Below, one piece after another: positions 20,831 through 29,624 of a DNA stretch of 64,000 nt. Position numbers and translations under genes: made by a program. This DNA comes from Verrucomicrobiia bacterium (GTDB lineage: Bacteria > Verrucomicrobiota > Verrucomicrobiia > Limisphaerales > JADLHS01), in the NCBI GenBank assembly GCA_011525685.1, contig WYBW01000075.1, forward strand, positions 17,070-81,069, written 5' to 3'. Each line of letters opens with the position of its first letter. Position 1 is the first letter of the stretch. The notes under the pieces are model-generated. The model was not told the origin of the DNA and searched no databases. It was given only the letters and a program-made list of their open reading frames with translations.

Positions 20831-23236
20831 TCAACGCCCGCGCCCCCTGCCGCTGAACAGCAGCCGCAGGCTGTTCATGACCACGACCACCGTGCTGCCC
20901 TCGTGCCCGATGACGCCCACCGGCAGCGGAATTCTTCCCATCAAGGCGAACACCACCAGCACCGCCACGGTCCCGAGCGACACCACGAGGTTCTGCCGGA
21001 TGATCCGACGGGCGCGCTGGCTGAGGCGGAAGGCCGCCAGGAAGTTCTCCAGCCGGTCGTGCATCAACACCACGTCCGCCTGTTCGAGCGCGGCATCCGA
21101 ACCGCGCGCCCCCATGGCCACTCCCACGTGAGCCACGGCCAGGCTCGGAGCGTCGTTGACACCGTCGCCGACCATTGCCACGCGGTTGCCCGCATCACTA
21201 AGGGACTTGATGGCGGCCACTTTCTCCTCCGGTTTCAATTCCGCACGAGCTTCGTCGAGTTGGAGCGCAGTTTTCAGATGTTCCGCCGTCCTCTGGCGGT
21301 CGCCGGTGAGCACCAGGGTTCGCAACCCGCCCCGCTTGAGTTCCTCCACCACGAGGCGGGCCTGGGGGCGGATGTCATCGCGCAACACGATCCGGCCCAG
21401 CAAACCGTCCCGGGCCAGCCAGACCTCGGAAGCGCCGGCGTCGGACCGTGCCTCTGGAGTGGAGGAAGCCGGCAACTCTGAGGATTTCGCGGCGGGAGTT
21501 TCTCCCTTCGGCGAAGCCTCTCCTCGCTGCGACTCCGCACGCAGACCAGGAGTCATCACCCATTCCTTTCGGCCAAGACGAACCTCGCCACCATCGAGCC
21601 TGGCCCGCAATCCCTGGCCGGTGACTGATTCAAAATCGGTGAATTCCACCGGCTCGAGCTGCATTTGCCGGCCGTGGCGGGTGATGGCGCGGGCCAGCGG
21701 ATGCGCGGAAAGTTTCTCCAGCGAATAGGCCAGGCGCGCGATTTCGGTTTCGCGGCCGGGCGGGAAACTTTCAACGCTCTCGACGCGCAGTTCGCCGGTC
21801 GTGAGCGTACCCGTTTTGTCGAGCGCCACCACGTTCACCTCGGCCAGCTTCTCCACGGCGGCTCCGCCGCGGATGAGCACACCGTGACGCGCCCCGAAGG
21901 CAATGGCCGCGAGCACCGCGGAAGGAATCGAAAGCACCAGCGCGCAGGGGGAGGCCACGACCAGCAGTGTCATGGTCCGATAGAAGGCGCTGCGCACTTC
22001 TTCGGTGGAGGAGAATGGCGGCAGCCGGAAACCCAGCCACCACACGAAAAACATCGCGAGGGACAGGCCGAGCACCAGATACGTGTAAAACGTGCTGAAC
22101 CGGTCGGTGAAACGCTGCGAGGGAGCCTTCTGATGCTGGGCTTCGCGGATGAGCCGGATGATTTTTTGCAGGGCGCTCTCCGCCGCCGGCCGCAACACGT
22201 TCACGTCCACCGCGCCCCACAGGTTCATGGTGCCGGCGAGCACCGTGTCGCCGGGCTGCTTTTCCACCGGCACGGCTTCGCCGGTGAGGTTGGATTCATC
22301 GGCCGCGGTGCTGCCCCGATAGACCTCCGCGTCCACGGGAAACTGGCCGCCCGGTTTCACCCGCAACTTCATGCCGGGGCGTACGCGGTCCACCGGCACT
22401 TCGTGTTCACGGTCGGCGTCATCAAGGCTGATCGCGACCTTCGGGGCTTCCCGGAACAGCGAGCGAATCTCCCGTTGCGTCCGCCCCAGCGCAAAATGCT
22501 CCAGCCCGCCGGAAAGCGAGAACAGGAAAAGCAGGACTGACCCTTCGCCCCACGCGCCAATGCTGGCGGCGCCCGCGGCCACGGCGAGCATCAGGAAGTG
22601 GACATCAATGGCGCGCTGGCGCAGCCGCTCCCAGACTTCCTCGGCGGCGAACCAGCCGCCAGCCAGGTACGCGGCCATGAAGCTCGCCACGGCAAACGCC
22701 GGCTGCCCCGTTTTCTGAAGCCAGTAACCGACCAAGCCGAAGACGCCACACAATCCCGCCGCCAGCAACTGGACTTTCCATTCTTCGGCGTGCTCCTCGG
22801 CATGTTCGAGAAACTCGACATCGCGCTGGACCACCTTCGGGAACGGCACGTTGCGCCAGCGCCAGAACTTCGGAGCCGTCGGGCAGGTCACCCGCGCGAT
22901 GGTGGTGGTGTCGCCCTCATGTTGGATGGTGACCCGGCGGCGTTCGCTTTCGGACAACGGCGTGTCACAGACGTCACAACTGCCCGTGCCGGAGAGCAGC
23001 GAACACTTCTGGTTGCACGGCGACTCCTGGGCCTCCTGGAACTTCTCGGTAATTCGTGTGGTCAGTCGGGCGGCATCGGCCCGGCCGAGCGTGGCCAATG
23101 AAATGGTGCGGCGGGAACGGTCTATGGTGACAGCCTCGAGCGCCGACTCATCGGCCAGCGCTTCGACCACCGAACGGGCCAGACAGGTTGCGCCTGTCGG
23201 TGGGTGCGAGCCGTGCGATGACGCCGATGCACTCAT
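20831..23236 (-). CDS. P1B-4 type heavy metal-translocating P-type ATPase
   Basis: 801 residues. Membrane motif SPCALVLSIP (about 428) and C-terminal HEGSTVVVVMNSLRLL (about 778) are the P1B-4 signatures (CoaT/CtpD/PfeT-like exporters of Co, Zn or Fe(II)). The phosphorylation motif DKTGTLT lies near 470, and TGEA, AHPLARAI and GDGVNDAPSL are present. The N-terminus is unusual: a Cys-rich stretch (CNQKCSLLSGTGSCDVCD) and an acidic/His segment HAEEHAEEW precede the first membrane helix, possibly metal-sensing. Residues 564-603 are a low-complexity insertion (SQRGEASPKGETPAAKSS) in the nucleotide-binding domain. The metal specificity is inference. UspA is encoded upstream on the same strand. Confidence 0.9.
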   Translation of the reverse strand: MSASASSHGSHPPTGATCLARSVVEALADESALEAVTIDRSRRTISLATLGRADAARLTTRITEKFQEAQESPCNQKCSLLSGTGSCDVCDTPLSESERRRVTIQHEGDTTTIARVTCPTAPKFWRWRNVPFPKVVQRDVEFLEHAEEHAEEWKVQLLAAGLCGVFGLVGYWLQKTGQPAFAVASFMAAYLAGGWFAAEEVWERLRQRAIDVHFLMLAVAAGAASIGAWGEGSVLLFLFSLSGGLEHFALGRTQREIRSLFREAPKVAISLDDADREHEVPVDRVRPGMKLRVKPGGQFPVDAEVYRGSTAADESNLTGEAVPVEKQPGDTVLAGTMNLWGAVDVNVLRPAAESALQKIIRLIREAQHQKAPSQRFTDRFSTFYTYLVLGLSLAMFFVWWLGFRLPPFSSTEEVRSAFYRTMTLLVVASPCALVLSIPSAVLAAIAFGARHGVLIRGGAAVEKLAEVNVVALDKTGTLTTGELRVESVESFPPGRETEIARLAYSLEKLSAHPLARAITRHGRQMQLEPVEFTDFESVTGQGLRARLDGGEVRLGRKEWVMTPGLRAESQRGEASPKGETPAAKSSELPASSTPEARSDAGASEVWLARDGLLGRIVLRDDIRPQARLVVEELKRGGLRTLVLTGDRQRTAEHLKTALQLDEARAELKPEEKVAAIKSLSDAGNRVAMVGDGVNDAPSLAVAHVGVAMGARGSDAALEQADVVLMHDRLENFLAAFRLSQRARRIIRQNLVVSLGTVAVLVVFALMGRIPLPVGVIGHEGSTVVVVMNSLRLLFSGRGRGR

Positions 23237-23414
23237 AACTATCCCAGCCGATATAGCAGGACTTGGGAGAGAAAGCGAATATCAATCCCGCAGCGACGGG
23301 AGTAAGGACGGCGCGGTTTCCAAACATTCGCCCGGCTCGCCTTCACCGCAAGTTTCCGCCCGGCTGATGGTGCCCACTCGCCCTCATCGTGGCTTCCGCT
23401 GCTGGTGGCTTCTT

Positions 23415-24002
23415 TCACGCCTGGCTGACGACAGAAGCTTCCAGAAATCCGCGCTCCGGGTCGCGCACCGTCAGCACTGGACAGGGCGCATGACGCACGA
23501 CCCTTTCGGCGGTGCTGCCCAGCAACACATGTTTAAGCCCGGTGTAACCGTGCGTGGCGAGGATGATCAAGTCCGCCTCAAGCTCGCGGGCGGCGGCGGC
23601 GATCTCAGCGTAGGCCTGCCCCGTCCGCACGAGCGACTCGCACTTGACGCGGCCGCCGATCTTGTCCCGGCTAATCTCCGCGAGCCGCCGCTCCGCGCGA
23701 CGGAGCAGGTCCTGGTTCAGATCATCCAGTGCCGTGGCCACGAGCATGTAACTCTCCGGATACGCCGCCGGTTCGACCACGTGCAGCAGGATCAGCCGGG
23801 CGTCGCATTGTCCGGCGAAGGCCAGCGCGTAATCCAGTGCCCGGTTCGAGCACTCGGAAAAATCCACCGGCACCAGGATCTTGTTCAGTCGGAAAGGCGA
23901 TGCGGCTGGAGGGAGGACCGCGCTCTTTTCCAACAGCCGGTCGTCGCTGGGTTTAAGCTCGACGGTGACTTTGCTTTGCTTGGGAACGGGTTTGACTTTC
24001 AT
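23415..24002 (-). CDS. Universal stress protein (UspA family)
   Basis: ATG at 24002 gives a 195-residue protein; a longer frame upstream lacks homology-like sequence. The Usp fold is clear: NKILVPVDFSECSNRALDYALAFA at the start, LILLHVVEP, then ADLIILATHGYTGLKHVLLGSTAERVVRHAPCPVLTV, which contains the ATP-binding GX2GX9G(S/T) pattern. About 45 N-terminal residues precede the Usp domain and are Lys/Pro-rich. It may be co-transcribed with the metal ATPase 178 bp downstream, which would fit a stress role; this is inference. Confidence 0.9.
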   Translation of the reverse strand: MKVKPVPKQSKVTVELKPSDDRLLEKSAVLPPAASPFRLNKILVPVDFSECSNRALDYALAFAGQCDARLILLHVVEPAAYPESYMLVATALDDLNQDLLRRAERRLAEISRDKIGGRVKCESLVRTGQAYAEIAAAARELEADLIILATHGYTGLKHVLLGSTAERVVRHAPCPVLTVRDPERGFLEASVVSQA

Positions 24003-24452
24003 AACACCGGCGGTTTCAGTTTCGACAAAATCTCGTCCTCTCCTTCGCCTTGTGCAAGTGCCGGGCGCGCCAACCGGCCTCAGCCGTTTCCTTCGGAAAG
24101 AGACGCCCAGAAGCACCCGCCGTAAGCTGGTTGGAGTTTCCCTCAGAATTATTGTTCAAGATGGACGTTTTGAACGGGCGGAAAACCCGCGCCGGATCGC
24201 GCTCACCCCACATTCCCCAACAGGCAATCCGGCGCGGTCCATCTCATGGTCTGTTGTTCAGGCGCGACAAGTTAAGCCCATCCACCCGCAAAGGGCTTCT
24301 CGTTCCTTGTCGAAGTGTGACCTTTTTTTGTCGCGGGCTGACGGTCAATTTGGAATTTCCAATCCGCCGGTCCTCTGGCATTGTCCGGGCCACTCGCTCG
24401 GGGGCGTGGCCAGGCCGCTTCCGCGACCGGGCGATGGCCGTCTCTTTTCACT
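24003..24452. other. Intergenic region between uspA and pckG, nothing recognised
   Basis: A divergent intergenic region of 450 bp that must contain promoters for both neighbours. No clear -35/-10 pair, RNA element or coding frame could be supported. An in-frame extension of pckG upstream to 24381 exists but has no conserved-looking sequence. Confidence 0.4.
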
Positions 24453-26228
24453 ATGACGAAACGCGAAGCCGGTGCTTGCAACACAACGAATCCAACGGTC
24501 CTCTCCTGGGTCGAAGCTCAGGCTCGGCTTTGCCGGCCGGATCAAATCTTCTGGTGTGACGGTTCGGAAACCGAGCGGCAACTGTTGACGGATCGAGCCG
24601 TCACCGAAGGGGTGCTGATCCGGTTGAATCAGACCAAACTCCCGGGCTGCTATTACCATCGCTCGCATCCGAACGACGTGGCGAGGGTCGAGCAATGCAC
24701 CTACATCTGCACGGAGACGGAGGAAGAGGCCGGCCCCACCAACAATTGGATGCAACCCAAGGCGATGTATGCGTTGTTGCGCGAGCATTGCGACGGCGCC
24801 ATGCGGGGACGGACCATGTTCGTGGTCCCTTATCTCATGGGCCCGCCCGGCTCGCCGCTGGCCAAGGTGGGCGTCGAACTCACCGATTCCATCTACGTGG
24901 CCCTGAGCATGCGCATCATGACGCGCATGGGCGACATCGCCTACGAGCAGCTTGGCGCGAGCGAGGATTTCAACCGCGGCCTGCACTGCATGTTGGACGT
25001 GCATCCCAAGCGCCGGATCATCGCGCATTTTCCGCACGACAACGCAATCATCTCCATCGGCTCGAACTACGGCGGCAACGTCTTGCTCGGAAAGAAATGT
25101 CTGTCGCTGCGCATCGGCTCGTATCTGGGCCGGCGCGAAGGCTGGATGGCGGAGCACATGTTGATCCTGGGCCTGGAATCGCCCGAGGGAAAGAAGACCT
25201 ACGTGGCGGCGGCTTTTCCCAGCGCCTGCGGCAAGACGAATTTTGCCATGCTCATCCCGCCGCCGCGGTTCAAGGGCTGGAAGGTTTGGACGGTGGGGGA
25301 TGACATTGCGTGGATGAGACCCGGCCCGGATGGCCGCCTCTACGCCATCAACCCCGAAGCTGGCTATTTCGGCGTGGTCCCGGGCACCAATTCCCGCTCG
25401 AATCCGAACGCGATGAAGTTGATCGAGCGCGACACCATCTACACCAACGTCGCGCTCAAGCCGGACGGCACGGTGTGGTGGGAACACCATGATGAACCGG
25501 CGCCGGAGAAATGCCTGGATTGGCGCGGCCAGGAATGGACCCTTCACTCGAAGGAAAAAGCGGCGCACCCCAACAGCCGCTTCGCCGCTCCGATGACGAA
25601 CAATCCCATGCTGGATCCAAGGGTCAATGATCCGGAAGGGGTGCCCATCAGCGCCATCATTTTCGGCGGACGACGCGCGGACACCATGCCGTTGGTGTAC
25701 CAGGCGTTCAACTGGATCCATGGCGTTTACATCGGCGCCACGATGGGTTCGGAAATGACCGCCGCCGCGGTGGGAGGCGCCGGCCAGGTGCGGCGCGATC
25801 CGATGGCCATGCTGCCATTCTGCGGCTACAACATGGGCGATTACTTCCGGCACTGGCTCACCATGCGCAAGCATCTCAAGCACCCACCGCGCATCTTCCA
25901 TGTGAACTGGTTTCGCCGCGACGCCAACGGTCATTACTTGTGGCCCGGCTTCTGTGAGAACATGCGCGTGCTCAAGTGGATCGTGGACCGTTGCGCCGGA
26001 AAGGCGGATGCCGATGAGACCCCGCTGGGGTGGGTGCCTGGGCCGGAGTGCTTCGATGTGGAGGGGCTGACGGACTTTTCGCCGGACAAACTGGCTCAGG
26101 TGCAGCACCTCAATTATCCCGATTGGCGACGCGAGTTGCTCATGCAGGATGAACTCTTCATGAAGCTCTACTCGCACCTCCCCAAGGAACTCATCTTCCA
26201 GCGGGAACTGTTGGTGGCGCGTCTTTGA
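24453..26228 (+). CDS. pckG: Phosphoenolpyruvate carboxykinase (GTP)
   Basis: Converts oxaloacetate and GTP to PEP, CO2 and GDP in gluconeogenesis. ATG 24453 gives 591 residues, the normal size. GTP-type signatures are visible: WCDGSETE, the kinase-1a/P-loop FPSACGKTNFAML with the reactive Cys, the metal site WTVGDDIAWM, NPEAGYFGVVPGTN, and FGGRRADTMPLVYQAFNW. The catalytic Lys/His region LSMRIMTRMG and IISIGSNYGGN is present. A single gene preceded by a long untranslated region. No truncation. Confidence 0.96.
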   Translation: MTKREAGACNTTNPTVLSWVEAQARLCRPDQIFWCDGSETERQLLTDRAVTEGVLIRLNQTKLPGCYYHRSHPNDVARVEQCTYICTETEEEAGPTNNWMQPKAMYALLREHCDGAMRGRTMFVVPYLMGPPGSPLAKVGVELTDSIYVALSMRIMTRMGDIAYEQLGASEDFNRGLHCMLDVHPKRRIIAHFPHDNAIISIGSNYGGNVLLGKKCLSLRIGSYLGRREGWMAEHMLILGLESPEGKKTYVAAAFPSACGKTNFAMLIPPPRFKGWKVWTVGDDIAWMRPGPDGRLYAINPEAGYFGVVPGTNSRSNPNAMKLIERDTIYTNVALKPDGTVWWEHHDEPAPEKCLDWRGQEWTLHSKEKAAHPNSRFAAPMTNNPMLDPRVNDPEGVPISAIIFGGRRADTMPLVYQAFNWIHGVYIGATMGSEMTAAAVGGAGQVRRDPMAMLPFCGYNMGDYFRHWLTMRKHLKHPPRIFHVNWFRRDANGHYLWPGFCENMRVLKWIVDRCAGKADADETPLGWVPGPECFDVEGLTDFSPDKLAQVQHLNYPDWRRELLMQDELFMKLYSHLPKELIFQRELLVARL

Positions 26229-26720
26229 ACCGTCACAAATTCTGCCTACCGGTCAACTCATCGAAGTCTTTCCGTTCCAAGGCTGGCGACTGGTGCTTGG
26301 TCGGCGCAAGTGCTTGGCCTGCTCCTGACTGCGCATGGGACAGGAGCTTTCTGTTGCGAATCCAGACCACTGGGAATTGCCGCCGTACAGACCGAGGGCC
26401 GGACTTTCGTCCGGCCCCGGTAGTGACGAGGTTTATACGCCTTCACCCAGGCGCTCAGAAGGGCAGTGCGGCCAACTTGGAGGGTCGCTGTTCGCACCGC
26501 ACTGCGAGCAAAACCTCTATGCCAACCCTAAACGAACAGCGAAATCTTTTCGCCTCTGTTTATCAGATACACCACCTCGAGAAATTGTTCAAAAAATATT
26601 TCGGCCCGGTCGCAGTTTCCGGAACAGCCGTTGGCAACAAGAGACTTACGCAAAAAGAAACTGCGGCCTCGCTCGAATTGGCGCTTCGCGTCCGTGAGTT
26701 CCCCCAAAACCTGCCTGCGG
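26229..26720. other. Intergenic region with several hairpins between pckG and pgl
   Basis: No gene. Three stem-loops are visible: GCTCCTG/CAGGAGC (26321-26347, followed by TTTCTG), GGGCCGGAC-TTTC-GTCCGGCCC (26396-26417, perfect 9-bp stem) and GCAGTGCGG/CCGCACTGC (26463-26505). The first could end pckG transcription. The others lack T runs. The stretch 26540-26640 is AT-richer but carries no obvious signal. Confidence 0.45.
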
Positions 26721-27443
26721 TCAGCCCGGCTGCATGTCGGTGAAGACCCTCGTGAACGGGCGGTTTTGGACCACCCGGGCGAGCGGGGTTTGCCCTGTCG
26801 GACTCAGCGATTGGCGGAGCGCAGAGTCCTTCCCACGCCCCGAGACCAGCACCCAGACCTGTCGGGCCGCCGCAATCGCCCGGTAGCCCATCGTGACGCG
26901 CTGGGGCGGAGGTTTGGCGACCGTTACCGGCCGATAGACGGCCGGATCGTCCATCACAGATTCCGCCTCGCCGGGGAAAAGCGATGCCACATGGCCGTCC
27001 TCGCCCATGCCGAGGAAGATCAAATCCAAGACCGGCTGGCCATCCAAACTCAGCGGCGCGAGGCGACAGATTTCCGACTCGGCCGCCGCGGCGGCAAGCT
27101 GTGGCGGCTCCTCGCCCGCAATGCGATGGATCTGCCGCTCGGGCACGCCCAGCGGCTGAAAGAGGAGTTCCCGGGCCGCGCGAAAGTTGCTCTCCGGCTC
27201 ATCCGGCGGCACACAACGTTCGTCCGCCCAAAAGAAATGAATGTTCGACAAGTCCATCGCCCGCGCGCGGATCGAATCGGTGGCGGCTGAAAAGAGCGTC
27301 CTGGCGATTCGCCCCCCGGAAAGAGCCATGCAAAATGGTTGCGGCCGTTTCGTCTCGGCAACGATCAGGTCGAGCCAGGAGTTGGCGGCCGCCGACGCGA
27401 GGGTTTCGGCGGACGAAAAGTGCAACATCTCCACATTCGTCAC
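26721..27443 (-). CDS. pgl: 6-phosphogluconolactonase
   Basis: Hydrolyses 6-phosphogluconolactone in the oxidative pentose phosphate pathway. 240 residues. Signatures: FCMALSGGRIARTLF, NIHFFWADERCVPPDEPESNF (catalytic-region Asp-Glu-Arg), and DLIFLGMGEDGHVASLFPG with the conserved His. GTG start overlaps the stop of the upstream small gene (GTGA). It is the third gene of zwf-hypothetical-pgl, which supports the assignment. Confidence 0.95.
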   Translation of the reverse strand: MTNVEMLHFSSAETLASAAANSWLDLIVAETKRPQPFCMALSGGRIARTLFSAATDSIRARAMDLSNIHFFWADERCVPPDEPESNFRAARELLFQPLGVPERQIHRIAGEEPPQLAAAAAESEICRLAPLSLDGQPVLDLIFLGMGEDGHVASLFPGEAESVMDDPAVYRPVTVAKPPPQRVTMGYRAIAAARQVWVLVSGRGKDSALRQSLSPTGQTPLARVVQNRPFTRVFTDMQPG

Positions 27444-27802
27444 CGGTCACCTCCGGTCGCACGCCTCCAACAGACGAACTTTGCCTGGTTCGTTGATCCC
27501 ATGGCTTGGATGACGGCCTGATTATCAAACCCCGGCAACTGCTGCAGCCGGGCGAGGAGTTCACGGCAACCTTCGGCTGATTGCGGAATGGCGAGACCGG
27601 ATTCCGGGTCTAGCCTGCCCAGCAGGAAGAACACATCGTCCCGATACGGCCCTTCGTCCGTGGTCACGATGCTGACCTCGCTCCATTCGTCCAGGCGGAT
27701 GCTTTCCTCTCGCCCTTTCGGTCCGCGGAAGACCTCGGTGTCCTCAGCGAGGAGAACTTGATGGGTTGCCTCGCGAGGGCGAAGAAATTCCAGCCAGCTC
27801 AT
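27440..27802 (-). CDS. Conserved-looking small protein between zwf and pgl
   Basis: 120 residues from ATG 27802 (a longer frame upstream runs into zwf). Soluble, acidic, with SWLEFL, VFRGPKGREESIRLDEWSEV, TDEGPYRDDVFFLLG and CRELLARLQQLPGFDNQAVI. I do not recognise the family. The gene is 13 bp after zwf and overlaps pgl by 4 bp, so it is translated as part of the oxidative pentose phosphate operon. A role tied to those enzymes is possible but unproven. Confidence 0.72.
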   Translation of the reverse strand: MSWLEFLRPREATHQVLLAEDTEVFRGPKGREESIRLDEWSEVSIVTTDEGPYRDDVFFLLGRLDPESGLAIPQSAEGCRELLARLQQLPGFDNQAVIQAMGSTNQAKFVCWRRATGGDR

Positions 27803-27815
27803 GGCGCGGTCGAGT

Positions 27816-29387
27816 CTATTGGAGTGGCTGCGGATCCCGCCACGCATGGCCGCCGGCAGCCAGCAACTCTTCCGCTGCAATCGGCCCCCAAGTGCCGGCG
27901 GCATAGAATTCGCGGTTGGTCAGCGCCTTGCCCTCCCAGCCGTTGCGGATCGAATCCACGATCTGCCAGGCAGTTTCCACTTCATCGCGCCGGATGAACA
28001 ATGTCGCGTCGCCCGCGACGGCTTCCAGCAGCAGCCGCTCGTAAGCCTCGGGTGTATAAGCGCCGAACTCCGAATCGTAGCTGAAATGCATCCGCACCGG
28101 GCGCACGCCCAGGCTCATGCCCGGAACCTTGCCGTTGAATCGGAGATAGATGCCCTCGTTCGGTTGCAGTCGCAACGTAAGCGCGTTCGGGTCCAGCCTG
28201 GCCCCGCACGCGGCGGCGAACAGCACGTGCGGCGTGGGGCGGAACTGGATGCGCACCTCGCTGGCGCCGAGCGGCAGGCATTTGCCCGTCCGCAAATAAA
28301 ACGGCACGCCCGACCACCGCCAGTTGTCAATGAACAGTTTCAGCGCCACGTAGGTTTCGACGTTCGAGTCGGGTTTGACCTTGGTTTCCTGGCGATAGCC
28401 TGGCTGCGGCTGTCCATCCACCACACCGGCGAAGTATTGCCCGCGCACGACCTGTCTCGTCACGTCCTCGGGGGCGAGCGGACGGATGGATTTTAACAAC
28501 TTCACCTTTTCGTCGCGGATGGACTCGGCCTCCAGCGATACCGGCGGTTCCATGGCCACGAGGGCGAGGACTTGGAGGAGGTGGTTCTGAACCATGTCGC
28601 GCAGGGCCCCGGCCTCCTCGTAGTAACCGCCGCGCCCCCCCACGCCCTGCTTCTCGCTCACCGTGATCTGGATGTGGTCCACAGACTCGCGATTCCAGAG
28701 TCGCTCGAAAATCGAGTTCGAGAAGCGGAACATCAGGATGTTCTGGACCGTCTCCTTGCCGAGATAGTGGTCAATGCGGAAAACCTGCTGCTCGTGCGCA
28801 AACCGCGTCAGTTCGCTGTTCAACGCATGAGCCGAAGCCAGGTCGTGCCCGAACGGCTTCTCGACCACCAGGCGTTGCCAGCCCGAGTCCCCGTCCCGTT
28901 GCAGCAGGCCGGCGCGATGCACCTGCTCGACCACCGCGCCAAACTGGCTGGGCGAGATGGCCAGATAAAACAGGAGATTCCGCCGGAGGGCCGCATCCTC
29001 GAACGACTCCAGTTTGTCCTTCAGCGCCCGATACGCCTCCGGCTCGGTGAGGTCACCGCGGCAATAAGACAAACTGCCCGCAAACGCCTGCCATGCCTTG
29101 TCGTCCACCGGTTGGGTGCGGGAAAACCGGCCCAACGCTTCGCGCAACTCGGCCCGCCATGATTCATCGGTCTTCTCCCGCCGCGCAAAACCCACGATGC
29201 GAAAGGCCGCCGGCATCTGTTTTTCCTTGAACAGATGATAGAACGCGGGAATCAGCTTGCGGGCCGTCAAATCGCCGCTCGCGCCAAAGATGATGATGGA
29301 ACAAGGCTCGACGGCTTTGCGTCCCGAATCCAAGCGGCAAGTCATCAGTTCATCCAGTTGGTCGGAAGTGCTCACGGACGGGAGCAT
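27816..29387 (-). CDS. zwf: Glucose-6-phosphate 1-dehydrogenase
   Basis: NADP-dependent first enzyme of the oxidative pentose phosphate pathway. ATG 29387 is preferred over the TTG at 29423; it gives 523 residues. Seen: nucleotide-binding IIIFGASGDLTARKL, the active-site motif RIDHYLGKE with its catalytic Asp-His, VVEKPFGHDL, and the substrate-binding YLRTGKCLP. It heads the operon with the small unknown gene and pgl. Normal length, intact. Confidence 0.97.
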   Translation of the reverse strand: MLPSVSTSDQLDELMTCRLDSGRKAVEPCSIIIFGASGDLTARKLIPAFYHLFKEKQMPAAFRIVGFARREKTDESWRAELREALGRFSRTQPVDDKAWQAFAGSLSYCRGDLTEPEAYRALKDKLESFEDAALRRNLLFYLAISPSQFGAVVEQVHRAGLLQRDGDSGWQRLVVEKPFGHDLASAHALNSELTRFAHEQQVFRIDHYLGKETVQNILMFRFSNSIFERLWNRESVDHIQITVSEKQGVGGRGGYYEEAGALRDMVQNHLLQVLALVAMEPPVSLEAESIRDEKVKLLKSIRPLAPEDVTRQVVRGQYFAGVVDGQPQPGYRQETKVKPDSNVETYVALKLFIDNWRWSGVPFYLRTGKCLPLGASEVRIQFRPTPHVLFAAACGARLDPNALTLRLQPNEGIYLRFNGKVPGMSLGVRPVRMHFSYDSEFGAYTPEAYERLLLEAVAGDATLFIRRDEVETAWQIVDSIRNGWEGKALTNREFYAAGTWGPIAAEELLAAGGHAWRDPQPLQ

Positions 29388-29624
29388 GAACGAGCGACGG
29401 AGCAAAGACAACTTTGAGTACAAACCGAGAGCCGGGTGATTCGCCGCAAAGGATTGGAGTAGTAAACTTCGTCCCCCTTCTTCGATATTTCGACGGAGCT
29501 CGAGGGCGAGGACGGCGAGGAGATCGAGAGGGACGGTTTATCGGCGGAACATCAACTCAGGATGCCGCAGTCCACCTCGGTAATCGAAGCAGCTTGCTTG
29601 TTTAACCGCTTCAAAGCAGAAGCC

